Below are positions 16,585-25,007 of a DNA stretch of 64,000 nt, piece after piece. The notes beneath the pieces are model-generated. The model made no database searches and had not been told where the DNA came from. It saw only the letters and a list, made by a program, of their open reading frames with translations. How positions within the stretch are numbered: the first letter of the stretch is position 1; each line of letters opens with the position of its first letter. The stretch comes from Limiplasma sp036645955 (GTDB taxonomy: Bacteria > Bacillota > Clostridia > Christensenellales > Aristaeellaceae). Location: assembly GCA_036645955.1 (NCBI GenBank), contig JAVXND010000001.1:62001-126000 (forward strand), given 5' to 3'. The translations under genes and the position numbers were made by a program.

Positions 16585-17571
16585 ATGGCAAAGAAGATCA
16601 TGCTTCTGGCAACTGGCGGCACCATTGCGTGCACCCCTGGCAAGCATGGGTTAGAGCCCACCTTGCGCGCACAGGATTTGGTTGCCCTGATACAGGAAAG
16701 CCTGCCCTGCGAGCTGGTTGCCCGCGATGTTTTTCTCATGGATTCCAGCAACATGCAGCCCGAGGAATGGTGCGCCCTGGCCCAAGCCATTGACAAGGCG
16801 CTTGGCGAATGTGACGGCGTGGTTGTAACGCACGGCACCGATACCATGGCTTACACCGCCGCCGTGCTTAGCTTCATGCTTGCGGGTGCGGGCAAGCCCA
16901 TTATTCTTACAGGCTCTCAATTGCCCTTGCTTCACCCCTTGAGCGATGCGCGGCTGAATCTTCTGCGCGCCGTTACCGCCGCTCTTGAAGGGGTAGCTGG
17001 GGTTTATGTGTCCTTTGCAGAAAAGCTGATATCAGGCGTTCGCTGTGTCAAAACACACACAACCTCGCTCTCCGCTTTTTCAAGCGTCAACGCCCCGCTT
17101 GCAGGGCATTACGATGCGGAGGGCGTGCATTTTACTTGCCCTCAGCCCTATTTTCCCCTGCATGCGCAGGAACCCTATCGCCTGCGTGCCATCATCAATC
17201 CGCATGTATTCATGCTCAAGCTCGTGCCCGGCACCTCGCCCGATGTGCTCCGCTTTGTACACAAGGCGGGCTACAAGGGCTTGGTGATTGAAGCCTTTGG
17301 GCTGGGTGGTTTGCATTACATCCGCCGCAACCTTGTCAAAGGTCTGGAGGAGTTAAGCCAAGAGGGCATACGTATGCTGGTGGTCAGCCAATGCCTGTAT
17401 GAAAAGGCTGATCTGAGCATTTATGAGGTGGGTCATGGGCTTGTGCAGGATTCCATTTTGAGCGGTCGGGACATGACCACCGAAGCCGCTGTTTGCAAAA
17501 TGATGTGGGCACTCGCACAGGAAAATCCAGACGAATGGCTCAATCACTGCATGGTGGGTGAGTATCGGTAG
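16585..17571 (+). CDS. ansA: Type I L-asparaginase
   Basis: A cytoplasmic enzyme of 328 residues that hydrolyses L-asparagine to aspartate and ammonia. It opens MAKKIMLLATGGTIACTP, with the first catalytic threonine in TGGTI. The second active-site motif THGTDTMAYTAAVL has the T-D pair, and the lysine follows in the family position. No signal peptide is present, which fits the cytoplasmic type. The start was chosen 4 bases after the nrdG stop, with GGTGAGG before it; a longer frame would overlap nrdG by 62 bases. Probably the last gene of the iron run. Confidence 0.9.
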   Translation: MAKKIMLLATGGTIACTPGKHGLEPTLRAQDLVALIQESLPCELVARDVFLMDSSNMQPEEWCALAQAIDKALGECDGVVVTHGTDTMAYTAAVLSFMLAGAGKPIILTGSQLPLLHPLSDARLNLLRAVTAALEGVAGVYVSFAEKLISGVRCVKTHTTSLSAFSSVNAPLAGHYDAEGVHFTCPQPYFPLHAQEPYRLRAIINPHVFMLKLVPGTSPDVLRFVHKAGYKGLVIEAFGLGGLHYIRRNLVKGLEELSQEGIRMLVVSQCLYEKADLSIYEVGHGLVQDSILSGRDMTTEAAVCKMMWALAQENPDEWLNHCMVGEYR

Positions 17572-17634
17572 CACAGCGCAACCGCTTTCACCTAAGCATT
17601 TGCAGTGTGTGCCCTGATAAGGAGGCGATTGGCA

Positions 17635-18768
17635 GTGATTCGTAAGCTTTCCATCAAATCAACTGGTCAAAACGTTGTGAATGGCTGGATGGCACATACG
17701 CCAAAAAGCATCGCCGCCCTCATTGTCATGCTTGTCCTATTCGCTGGCTCTGCCGCCTGCGCAAGCATTGATCCCAATGCAGCTGTTGTGCATGTTGAAA
17801 AAACACTCCAAGGCAGCTTTATTCGTCTTGTACTCAATGCCGATGTTGTTTTACCAAGCGAAAAAACCATGCGATCTGTTTACAGCACCGATTATGCCAT
17901 GGCAGATAGCGCCAATTGGAATGAAATGTTTTTTGGGAATGCGAATGCACCTGTGAAGGATGAGCTTGTGGGCTTGGATTTAGATTCGGAACAGATTTAC
18001 CATCCCGACCTTGAGCACATGGTCAGCATCGGTGAAAGGTTTACACGATATGCTGCTCATGAAGCAAGACTGTTTGTTACATACAGAGACGTTGATAGCA
18101 CAGCCTGCTGGGGCTCAGAAAAGGAAGATGCACAGGCAGTCGGGTTACAAACCACGCCTGAAACAGCCAAAAGGCTTGCGCAGGATTGGACCATGGCGCT
18201 TTCTCGCCTTGTTGGGTGGAACGGCTTAGAGTTGCAAGCCTGCTATACCATGCCCCCTTTTGATCACAGCATCATGGGTGTAACCGCTAAGCCCCATACA
18301 ACCGCCCCTGCTTCCAAGGGCTTTTATATTGTTGAATACAAGCGCGTGTTAGAAGGCATTCCTGTTGCCTCAGATAAAGCGCCTTATCTTGACGAAACCA
18401 AGGCAAATATTTATGGGGATGTCATTGATCTTATGATTGATGATGAAGGAATCTTTCGGGTCACTGGATATTACCGCAGCTATCAAAAAGAAGATCGCAT
18501 TGCTGTCACAATTTCACTTGAGGATGCCATACAAATTGTGCAGGACAACATGGACTATGTCATTTTTGACAATGAAGCATCCACTTTTGAAATAACAGAA
18601 ATCGAATTATGCTATCGCCTTGTTCAAACACTGCCAACTTATGACAGGGATGCGCTTGCCCGCACGCAGGCACGCCCTGTGTGGAGATTTGCGACAACGA
18701 TCAATCGAAATATGTTTGAGGAATTTGTGATTTTTGTTGATGCTGTCACTGGAGAGATCGTACCATGA
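17635..18768 (+). CDS. Secreted or membrane-anchored protein of unknown function (DUF6034-like)
   Basis: A 377-residue protein, not recognised with confidence; the size and pattern recall the clostridial DUF6034 group. The GTG start follows AAGGAGG by 9 bases. A hydrophobic segment at about residues 27-44 (IAALIVMLVLFAGSAACA) would direct export; a true lipobox is doubtful, as serine replaces the usual leucine before AAC. The rest is soluble, with a C-terminal part (about 280-377) alternating strands and ending VDAVTGEIVP, reminiscent of PepSY-type domains. It overlaps the next gene by 4 bases (ATGA) and so belongs to the transporter operon, perhaps as an outside sensor or substrate-handling partner. 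Confidence 0.6.
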   Translation: MIRKLSIKSTGQNVVNGWMAHTPKSIAALIVMLVLFAGSAACASIDPNAAVVHVEKTLQGSFIRLVLNADVVLPSEKTMRSVYSTDYAMADSANWNEMFFGNANAPVKDELVGLDLDSEQIYHPDLEHMVSIGERFTRYAAHEARLFVTYRDVDSTACWGSEKEDAQAVGLQTTPETAKRLAQDWTMALSRLVGWNGLELQACYTMPPFDHSIMGVTAKPHTTAPASKGFYIVEYKRVLEGIPVASDKAPYLDETKANIYGDVIDLMIDDEGIFRVTGYYRSYQKEDRIAVTISLEDAIQIVQDNMDYVIFDNEASTFEITEIELCYRLVQTLPTYDRDALARTQARPVWRFATTINRNMFEEFVIFVDAVTGEIVP

Positions 18769-19562
18769 TCAACTTCAAAGCTTTATGCCGCAGCTTTTGG
18801 GCGAATCTGCGCAATGTCATCACTTCTTCAAACTTTGCTTTTTCAGTGGTCCTTTTATTCGGCGTATTATTTGCAGAAATAGCAACTGATGCTTTTTCTG
18901 TGCCTTGGCGGCAATATGATCAAACAGGGTTTGGAGATTCGTATTTTTTTAATTGCTCCATTCATTTCGGATACTATATTTATGCCGCACCCTTGTTGTG
19001 CGCATTTGCGTCAAGCTGGTTGTTTTGTGATGATGCTGAAACTGGCTTTTATCGTTCTCGCTTGATGCTAAGCGGAAAAAAGGAGTATTCATACGGCTTG
19101 TTCCTGGGCACAACCGTTGGGGGCGGGTTCGCTTTAATGACAGGTGTTTTGCTCTTTATCCTTTCATTAACTGTGATTTATCTCCCCTACGATCCCGCAA
19201 CGGGAATGGCTGCAATGGACGCATGGAAACCTTTGTTACATGGGAAAATGGGCGGATGGCATTACATGATGGCAAATGCCATGCTTGCCTTTCTTTTTGG
19301 CATGGTTTGGTCTGGCGTTGGGCTTCTGTTTTCCATTTTATCGCAAAACAGGTATATCAGCTACCTCTCGCCCTTTATGCTTTGTTTCAGTATGGTGCTT
19401 GTACTACCGGCTGAATGGCAGCCCTTGGAAATGCTCGTACAAATGAACTGGGTTGCCTTTTCTTTTGAAAAACTGTTCATTTATCAATCCGTATTGTATA
19501 TCAGCGTCATGCTATTGTTTATTTATATATTCGAAAGGAAAATCATTCATGGACAAAACTAG
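18765..19562 (+). CDS. Multi-pass membrane protein, ABC-2-type permease subunit 1
   Basis: A 265-residue protein with about six predicted membrane helices (near residues 22-42, 68-86, 113-137, 168-192, 198-215 and 238-255). The long first periplasm-facing loop and overall size match ABC-2-type exporter permeases. It overlaps the upstream secreted-protein gene and the next permease gene, consistent with strict coupling. The substrate is unknown; export of a peptide or antibiotic is the family norm. The sequence is more AT-rich than the neighbouring feo genes by eye. Confidence 0.65.
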   Translation: MINFKALCRSFWANLRNVITSSNFAFSVVLLFGVLFAEIATDAFSVPWRQYDQTGFGDSYFFNCSIHFGYYIYAAPLLCAFASSWLFCDDAETGFYRSRLMLSGKKEYSYGLFLGTTVGGGFALMTGVLLFILSLTVIYLPYDPATGMAAMDAWKPLLHGKMGGWHYMMANAMLAFLFGMVWSGVGLLFSILSQNRYISYLSPFMLCFSMVLVLPAEWQPLEMLVQMNWVAFSFEKLFIYQSVLYISVMLLFIYIFERKIIHGQN

Positions 19563-20433
19563 ATTTATGGTACAATCGTCCAGAAGTTGCTTTCGGAGGT
19601 GGAAGAGTGCACCGCGTATGTTTACGATCATGGCTATGATGGCTTGCTTTATTGCCATTTATGCCCTTCCGTTTGCTGAAAATGCGAGGGCTCAGGAAGA
19701 AGCCCTGCAATGCACAGAAATTTTTATTGCCATGATGAACTGGCGTTTCACAATGCTGCTATTGAGCTCCATCATCATTGTACTGTTCGGTGACCTTCCC
19801 ATCATTGAACCGTTCACAACAAACAGTTTAATGCACGGAACACGCCGAAGCTGGCTAACAGGCCAAATACTTTATGTGGTGATTACTTCCTTCGTGCTAA
19901 GCTTATTGATCTTTGTGGTTACGCTGTTATTGTGCTTTCCAAACCTCAATTTCCAAAACGAATGGAGCCGTCCGGTAAAGCTATTGGCCAAGAGCGGAAG
20001 AATCGCCATCTCACCCGAGCGTATGAAGCTGATGCTGTCCGCGTTCATCGTAGAAAAATATACGCCGTGGCAGGCATTTGCGCATAGCTTTTTTCTTTTC
20101 ACACTCATGGGCTGCTTTTATGGTTTGGTTACTTTGGTACTCAAATTTCGGTTTCATTCCGGCGGTTTTTTACTGTTATTCATTGTGAACGCTTTTTCAT
20201 GGTCTGTGAGTTTATTTGTTCCAGAGCGAGTGGAATTTGCCATCCTTTCACTGCTGTCACCTCACTATCATGCCTCGCTTGATCTTCATAGGTACTGCGC
20301 TGTTAATCCTGTCCTTCCATCAATGTGCATGTCATACCTGCTATTGATAGGTTCGGCTGTATTCTTGATTGCCTATGCAATGGTTTTGGTAAAGCATTAC
20401 GATTTTGTTCTTGCACAGGAGGGGCGTTCATGA
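19549..20433 (+). CDS. Multi-pass membrane protein, ABC-2-type permease subunit 2
   Basis: A 294-residue protein with about six membrane helices (near residues 24-45, 67-88, 107-132, 170-190, 200-218 and 262-285). The start is the ATG following AAAGGAAAATCATTC and overlaps the preceding stop by 14 bases; a longer frame is inside the previous gene. The stop overlaps the ATPase start (ATGA). It probably pairs with the previous protein as a heterodimeric membrane domain for the ATPase at 20430. Confidence 0.65.
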   Translation: MDKTRFMVQSSRSCFRRWKSAPRMFTIMAMMACFIAIYALPFAENARAQEEALQCTEIFIAMMNWRFTMLLLSSIIIVLFGDLPIIEPFTTNSLMHGTRRSWLTGQILYVVITSFVLSLLIFVVTLLLCFPNLNFQNEWSRPVKLLAKSGRIAISPERMKLMLSAFIVEKYTPWQAFAHSFFLFTLMGCFYGLVTLVLKFRFHSGGFLLLFIVNAFSWSVSLFVPERVEFAILSLLSPHYHASLDLHRYCAVNPVLPSMCMSYLLLIGSAVFLIAYAMVLVKHYDFVLAQEGRS

Positions 20434-21071
20434 TCATAGCACAAACGGTAAACCTTGGTAAAAGCTTTCAGGAGAATGTCGTTTTTCAGGCAGTGTCCAT
20501 CAAGTTTGAAGCTGGTAAAATCTATGGCCTTATTGGGCGCAATGGGTCTGGCAAAAGTGTATTTATGAAGTGTATGGCGGGTCTGATCTGCCCCACAAGC
20601 GGATATGCGGAGGTTTTGGGGAAGCGCATTGGACGCGATGTCGATTTTGCAGAGCATACCGGTATAGCCATTGAACAGCCGGGCTTGCTATCCAGAAAAA
20701 GTGCATATGAAAACATGCGAATTTTAGCGTCGCTTACAAGCAAGCCGTCTTCACTGGAAATAACAAACCTGCTTGAACTCGTCAGCCTTGATCCAAAGGA
20801 GAAAAAAGCCGTCGGAAAATATTCCATGGGCATGAAGCAAAGGCTTGGCATTGCTATGGCTTTGTTAGGCGATCCTCAACTGCTGTTGCTAGATGAGCCG
20901 ATGTCAAATTTAGACCAAGTGGGTGCCCAGCAGCTGCGCATCCTGTTTCAAAAGCTAGCGCAAGCAGGCAAAACGATTGTGATCGCCACACACATCAAGG
21001 ACGATATTGCAGACTTGTGCAATACCCTCTGTCACTTTGCAGACGCTGCGGTTGTCATTTCCGAAAACTAA
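20430..21071 (+). CDS. ABC transporter ATP-binding protein
   Basis: A 213-residue ATPase that would drive the two permeases encoded just before it. It has Walker A GRNGSGKS, a Q-loop region, the signature KYSMGMKQRLG (a variant of LSGGQ, common in ABC-2 exporters), Walker B LLLLDEPMSNLD and the switch histidine in ATH. AGGAGGGG lies 5 bases before the ATG, which overlaps the previous stop. It is the last gene of the operon. Confidence 0.92.
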   Translation: MIIAQTVNLGKSFQENVVFQAVSIKFEAGKIYGLIGRNGSGKSVFMKCMAGLICPTSGYAEVLGKRIGRDVDFAEHTGIAIEQPGLLSRKSAYENMRILASLTSKPSSLEITNLLELVSLDPKEKKAVGKYSMGMKQRLGIAMALLGDPQLLLLDEPMSNLDQVGAQQLRILFQKLAQAGKTIVIATHIKDDIADLCNTLCHFADAAVVISEN

Positions 21072-21141
21072 CATATACTTTTCTAAGTCTGACATGGCGC
21101 TTTGCATATTTTCATGAGAAGTCGGTATATACCTTCCTGTT

Positions 21142-21178
21142 TTGAAATAACGAGTACATTTTACGTTCCTTATTTCAA
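21142..21178. terminator. Inverted repeat after the ABC operon
   Basis: TTGAAATAA and TTATTTCAA (9 bp) are separated by 19 bases. There is no clear U-tract, so termination is only one possibility. Apart from this, the dispersed repeat and the rpoC hairpin, nothing is visible in the 335-base gap 21072-21406. Confidence 0.35.
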
Positions 21179-21280
21179 TCAATCAATGTTTTGTTGAAAC
21201 AATTCGAAAAAACCATTCATCCGTTCACGTTCATAACCATCATCCCCCATCTCACTCTTTGCCATAAACGCCGCGATCCT

Positions 21281-21330
21281 TGTAGGGACACCATACATGG
21301 TGTCCGCCCAGTTCGCGTTACCCCCCCTCC
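21281..21330. repeat. Dispersed hairpin repeat, copy 2
   Basis: TGTAGGGACACCATACATGG opens the copy; GGACACCA and TGGTGTCC form a perfect 8-bp hairpin, followed by CGCCCAGTTCGCGTTACCC. The copy at 57968 is almost the same. Confidence 0.7.
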
Positions 21331-21350
21331 CATCGTCCGCTTTTTCCCCC

Positions 21351-21398
21351 AAAGAAAAGAACCACGCTCCCCCACAGGGTCGCATGGTTCTTTTCTTT
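21351..21398 (-). terminator. Terminator of rpoBC
   Basis: AAAGAAAAGAACCA (21351-21364) and TGGTTCTTTTCTTT (21385-21398) are a perfect 14-bp inverted repeat lying 8 bases beyond the rpoC stop. Read on the minus strand, the distal arm supplies the U-rich tract. The symmetry would let it work in both directions, also stopping read-through from the ABC operon. Confidence 0.75.
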
Positions 21399-21406
21399 GC
21401 ACTCAA

Positions 21407-24400
21407 TTAAAAGTTTTCAACCAAGTTAATGTCCTTGTAACGCGGCATGCCTGTTCCAGCAGGAATCAGCTTGCCGATGATCACGTTCTCCTTCAAGCCC
21501 AGCAATGGATCAACCTTGCCCTTGATGGCGGCATCGGTCAGTACACGCGTGGTCTCCTGGAAGGATGCGGCAGAAAGGAAGCTTTCCGTTGCAAGGCTGG
21601 CCTTGGTAATCCCAAGCAGCACGCGCTTTGCAATAGCGGGGCGGCCGCCTTCTTCAATGGTGGTACGGTTGGCCACTTCAAAGCGGTAAATATCCACCAG
21701 TGCGCCAGGCAACAGGGCCGTATCGCCGCTATCCTCCACACGCACCTTGCGAAGCATCTGCTTTACAATGATCTCGATATGCTTATCGCTGATGTTAACG
21801 CCTTGCTGGCGGTAAACGCTGAGCACCTCGCGAAGCAGATAATCCTGAACCGCTTTAACGCCCAAAATACGCAGCAGGTCGTGGGGGTTGATGGAGCCTT
21901 CCACCAGCTCGTCGCCCGCCTCTACCGCTTGATTGTCCTGAACCCTCAAGCGGCTGCCATAGTTGATTTGATATACCTTTTGTTCGCTGGGGTCCTCCGT
22001 ATTGGTAACGGTGAGCTCCCGCTTTTTCTTGTTTTCACCCAGGCTGACTTTACCGCTGATTTCGCTTAGAATCGCGTCGCGCTTCGGTTTACGCGCTTCA
22101 AAAAGCTCTTCAACGCGGGGAAGACCCTGCGTAATGTCGTCGCCTGTAGCAATACCGCCCGTATGGAAGGTACGCATGGTAAGCTGTGTGCCGGGCTCGC
22201 CGATGGCTTGCGCGGCAACAATGCCAACCGCTTCGCCAACGTCTACCGCACCGCCCGTTGCAAGGTTAGCGCCATAGCAGCGTGCGCATACGCCCGTTTC
22301 GTTGCGGCAAGTCAAAACACTGCGTACCTGCACTTTTTTGAGACCGCATTCATTAATGGCGTGAGCCTTTTCATGCGTGATGGTCTCGTTAAGCGCCGCA
22401 ATAATTTCGCCTGTCTTGGGGTTCATAATATCTTCGGCGGCTACGCGGCCAATCAAGCGATCCTCGAGGCTTTCAATCACTTGGTTGCCAATGGAAATTT
22501 CCTGCACCGCAATGCCGCGAACCTTTTCGCCGCGCACTGCAAAGCAGTCCACCTCGCGTACAATCACCTCTTGTGATACGTCTACCAAGCGGCGGGTTAA
22601 GTAACCCGAGTCGGCAGTACGAAGAGCCGTATCAGCCAATGATTTGCGGCTGCCGTGAGAGGAAAGGAAGAATTCAAGCACCTTCAAGCCTTCGCGGAAG
22701 TTTGCGCGAATGGGCAGCTCCAGCGTGCGGCCAGAGGGCGAAGCCATCAAGCCGCGCATACCTGCCAGCTGTGAAACCTGCGCCGCACTACCGCGAGCGC
22801 CTGAATCCGTCATCATGCGAATGGGGTTGAACTTATCAAGCCCAGGCAGGATTTTGTTGCGCAAATTGGCGGTGGTCGCATTCCATAGCTCAATCACCTG
22901 TGCATAGCGCTCATCTTCAGACAGCAAACCCATGCGGTAGAGGCCATTGATCTCTGCAACCTGCTTATCCGCTTCGGCCAATACCTGCGGCTTGTCTGGC
23001 GGGATAATGATATCGCTTACAGATACCGTAATTGCGCCAACCGTGGAATACTTAAAGCCAAGGTTCTTGATGTTGTCAAGCACAAGCGCCGTTTCGTGAA
23101 TGCCATGCTTCTGGTATACTTCATCAATGATTTTTCCCAGCTCTTTTTTACCCACCAGGGTGTCAATTTCAAGCGGGAACATTTCATCCAAGCATCTGCG
23201 CGGCTTGCGGCCGATATCCTGCGGAATCACATCGTTAAACAACAGCAATCCCAAGGTGCACGCAATGGTTTTGTGACCGGTTTGTCCCTCAAAGCTACGC
23301 TCCAAGCGTACCCGAATGGGCGCTTGCAGGCTCAGCTGCTGCGTTTGGTACGCCATCATCGCCTCATCGGGGCTGATGAAAGCGCCGCCAGCGCCAAGGC
23401 TGTCCTCACGGTCAATGGTCAGGTAATAACAGCCAATAACCATATCCTGTGAAGGCGACATAACGGGTTTACCATCCTGCGGCTTCAAAATGTTGTTATG
23501 TGCCAGCATCAGGAAGCGTGCTTCTGCTTGCGCCTCCATGGAAAGCGGCACGTGAACGGCCATTTGGTCACCATCGAAGTCGGCGTTATAAGCGGTGCAA
23601 ACCAACGGATGCAGCTTGAGCGCCTTGCCTTCTACCAGCACGGGTTCAAAAGCTTGAATGCCCAAGCGGTGAAGCGTAGGTGCGCGGTTGAGGAGCACGG
23701 GATGCTCCTTGATTACGCCTTCCAAAATATCCCAAACCTCTGGACGGCCTTTTTCCACCATGCGCTTTGCGTTTTTGCCGTGATGCGCCTTTTTCAGCGT
23801 CACCAAGCGTTCAATCACAAAGGGCTTGAATAGCTCAAGCGCCATTTCTTTGGGCAGACCGCATTGGTAAAGCTTCAGCTCTGGCCCAACCACGATAACG
23901 GAACGGCCTGAGTAGTCAACGCGCTTGCCTAGCAGGTTTTGACGGAAACGGCCTTGCTTGCCGCGCAGTAAATCGGAAAGCGATTTAAGCGCACGGTTGC
24001 CGGGGCCTGTGACCGCACGGCCGCGGCGGCCGTTGTCAATGAGCGCGTCCACAGCCTCTTGGAGCATGCGCTTTTCGTTGCGCACAATGATATCGGGCGC
24101 GCCAAGCTCAAGCAAGCGCTTCAAGCGGTTGTTGCGGTTGATCACGCGGCGGTAAAGGTCGTTTAAGTCGCTGGTTGCGAAGCGTCCGCCATCGAGCTGC
24201 ACCATGGGGCGCAGATCAGGCGGGATGACGGGGATGACATCCAAAATCATCCATTCAGGCTTGTTGTTGCTTTGGCGGAAGGCCTCCACAACCTCCAAGC
24301 GCTTCACGGCGCGAGCGCGTTTTTGACCTTCGGTATCGCGGTCACGTTCTTTTTCCACCAAATCGGAAATTTCTTTTTTGAGCTTGATGCTGATAGCGTC

Positions 24401-24970
24401 CAAATCCAGCTCTACCAGCAATTGCTTTACAGCCTCTGCGCCCATGCCCGCTTTAAAGCTGCCTTTTCCGCACTTTGCCTCTACCTCGCGGTATTTTGCA
24501 TCGGTAATCAGCTCATGCAGCTTTAGCCCCGTTTGGTTGCTGTCGCCTGGATCAAGCACAATAAAGTTTGCAAAGTACAGCACCTTTTCCAGTGTGCGGG
24601 GGCTGATGTCCAACAGCATTCCCATTCGGCTGGGAATGCCTTTGAAATACCAGATGTGGCTTACAGGCGCGGCCAGCTGAATATGACCCATGCGCTCGCG
24701 GCGCACTTTTGCGCGCGTGACTTGCACGCCGCATTTGTCGCAGACCTTGTTTTTATCTTTGAACTTAATGCGCTTATACTTGCCGCAATTGCACTCCCAG
24801 TCCTTTTGTGGTCCGAAAATGCGCTCGCAAAACAAACCGTCGCGCTCTGGCTTCAAGGTGCGGTAGTTAATGGTTTCAGGCTTGCATACCTCGCCGTAGC
24901 TCCAATTCAAAATCTGCTCGGGCGAAGCCATGCCAATCTGGATAGAATCGAGGTTGGTCAGTTCAAACAA
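21407..24970 (-). CDS. rpoC: DNA-directed RNA polymerase subunit beta'
   Basis: The 1187-residue beta' subunit of RNA polymerase. The N-terminal zinc site (CNCGKYK...CDKCG) is at about residues 60-78, the catalytic NADFDGDQMAVH with three Mg-binding aspartates at about 450, and the second zinc site (CRNETGVCARCYG) near 880. The C-terminus ends LVENF. The start codon is TTG, giving the normal MFELTNLDSIQIG opening, with AAAGGGAG 9 bases before it. It follows rpoB by 37 bases. No ribosomal protein gene follows. Confidence 0.98.
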   Translation of the reverse strand: MFELTNLDSIQIGMASPEQILNWSYGEVCKPETINYRTLKPERDGLFCERIFGPQKDWECNCGKYKRIKFKDKNKVCDKCGVQVTRAKVRRERMGHIQLAAPVSHIWYFKGIPSRMGMLLDISPRTLEKVLYFANFIVLDPGDSNQTGLKLHELITDAKYREVEAKCGKGSFKAGMGAEAVKQLLVELDLDAISIKLKKEISDLVEKERDRDTEGQKRARAVKRLEVVEAFRQSNNKPEWMILDVIPVIPPDLRPMVQLDGGRFATSDLNDLYRRVINRNNRLKRLLELGAPDIIVRNEKRMLQEAVDALIDNGRRGRAVTGPGNRALKSLSDLLRGKQGRFRQNLLGKRVDYSGRSVIVVGPELKLYQCGLPKEMALELFKPFVIERLVTLKKAHHGKNAKRMVEKGRPEVWDILEGVIKEHPVLLNRAPTLHRLGIQAFEPVLVEGKALKLHPLVCTAYNADFDGDQMAVHVPLSMEAQAEARFLMLAHNNILKPQDGKPVMSPSQDMVIGCYYLTIDREDSLGAGGAFISPDEAMMAYQTQQLSLQAPIRVRLERSFEGQTGHKTIACTLGLLLFNDVIPQDIGRKPRRCLDEMFPLEIDTLVGKKELGKIIDEVYQKHGIHETALVLDNIKNLGFKYSTVGAITVSVSDIIIPPDKPQVLAEADKQVAEINGLYRMGLLSEDERYAQVIELWNATTANLRNKILPGLDKFNPIRMMTDSGARGSAAQVSQLAGMRGLMASPSGRTLELPIRANFREGLKVLEFFLSSHGSRKSLADTALRTADSGYLTRRLVDVSQEVIVREVDCFAVRGEKVRGIAVQEISIGNQVIESLEDRLIGRVAAEDIMNPKTGEIIAALNETITHEKAHAINECGLKKVQVRSVLTCRNETGVCARCYGANLATGGAVDVGEAVGIVAAQAIGEPGTQLTMRTFHTGGIATGDDITQGLPRVEELFEARKPKRDAILSEISGKVSLGENKKKRELTVTNTEDPSEQKVYQINYGSRLRVQDNQAVEAGDELVEGSINPHDLLRILGVKAVQDYLLREVLSVYRQQGVNISDKHIEIIVKQMLRKVRVEDSGDTALLPGALVDIYRFEVANRTTIEEGGRPAIAKRVLLGITKASLATESFLSAASFQETTRVLTDAAIKGKVDPLLGLKENVIIGKLIPAGTGMPRYKDINLVENF

Positions 24971-25007
24971 AACGCGGCACTCCCTTTCGGTCTATGGATG
25001 GATCAGC

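Noticed and set aside
21191..22069. 292-residue plus-strand open frame opposite the rpoC end
   Set aside because: It lies almost wholly antisense to conserved rpoC sequence and shows no recognisable domain or ribosome site.
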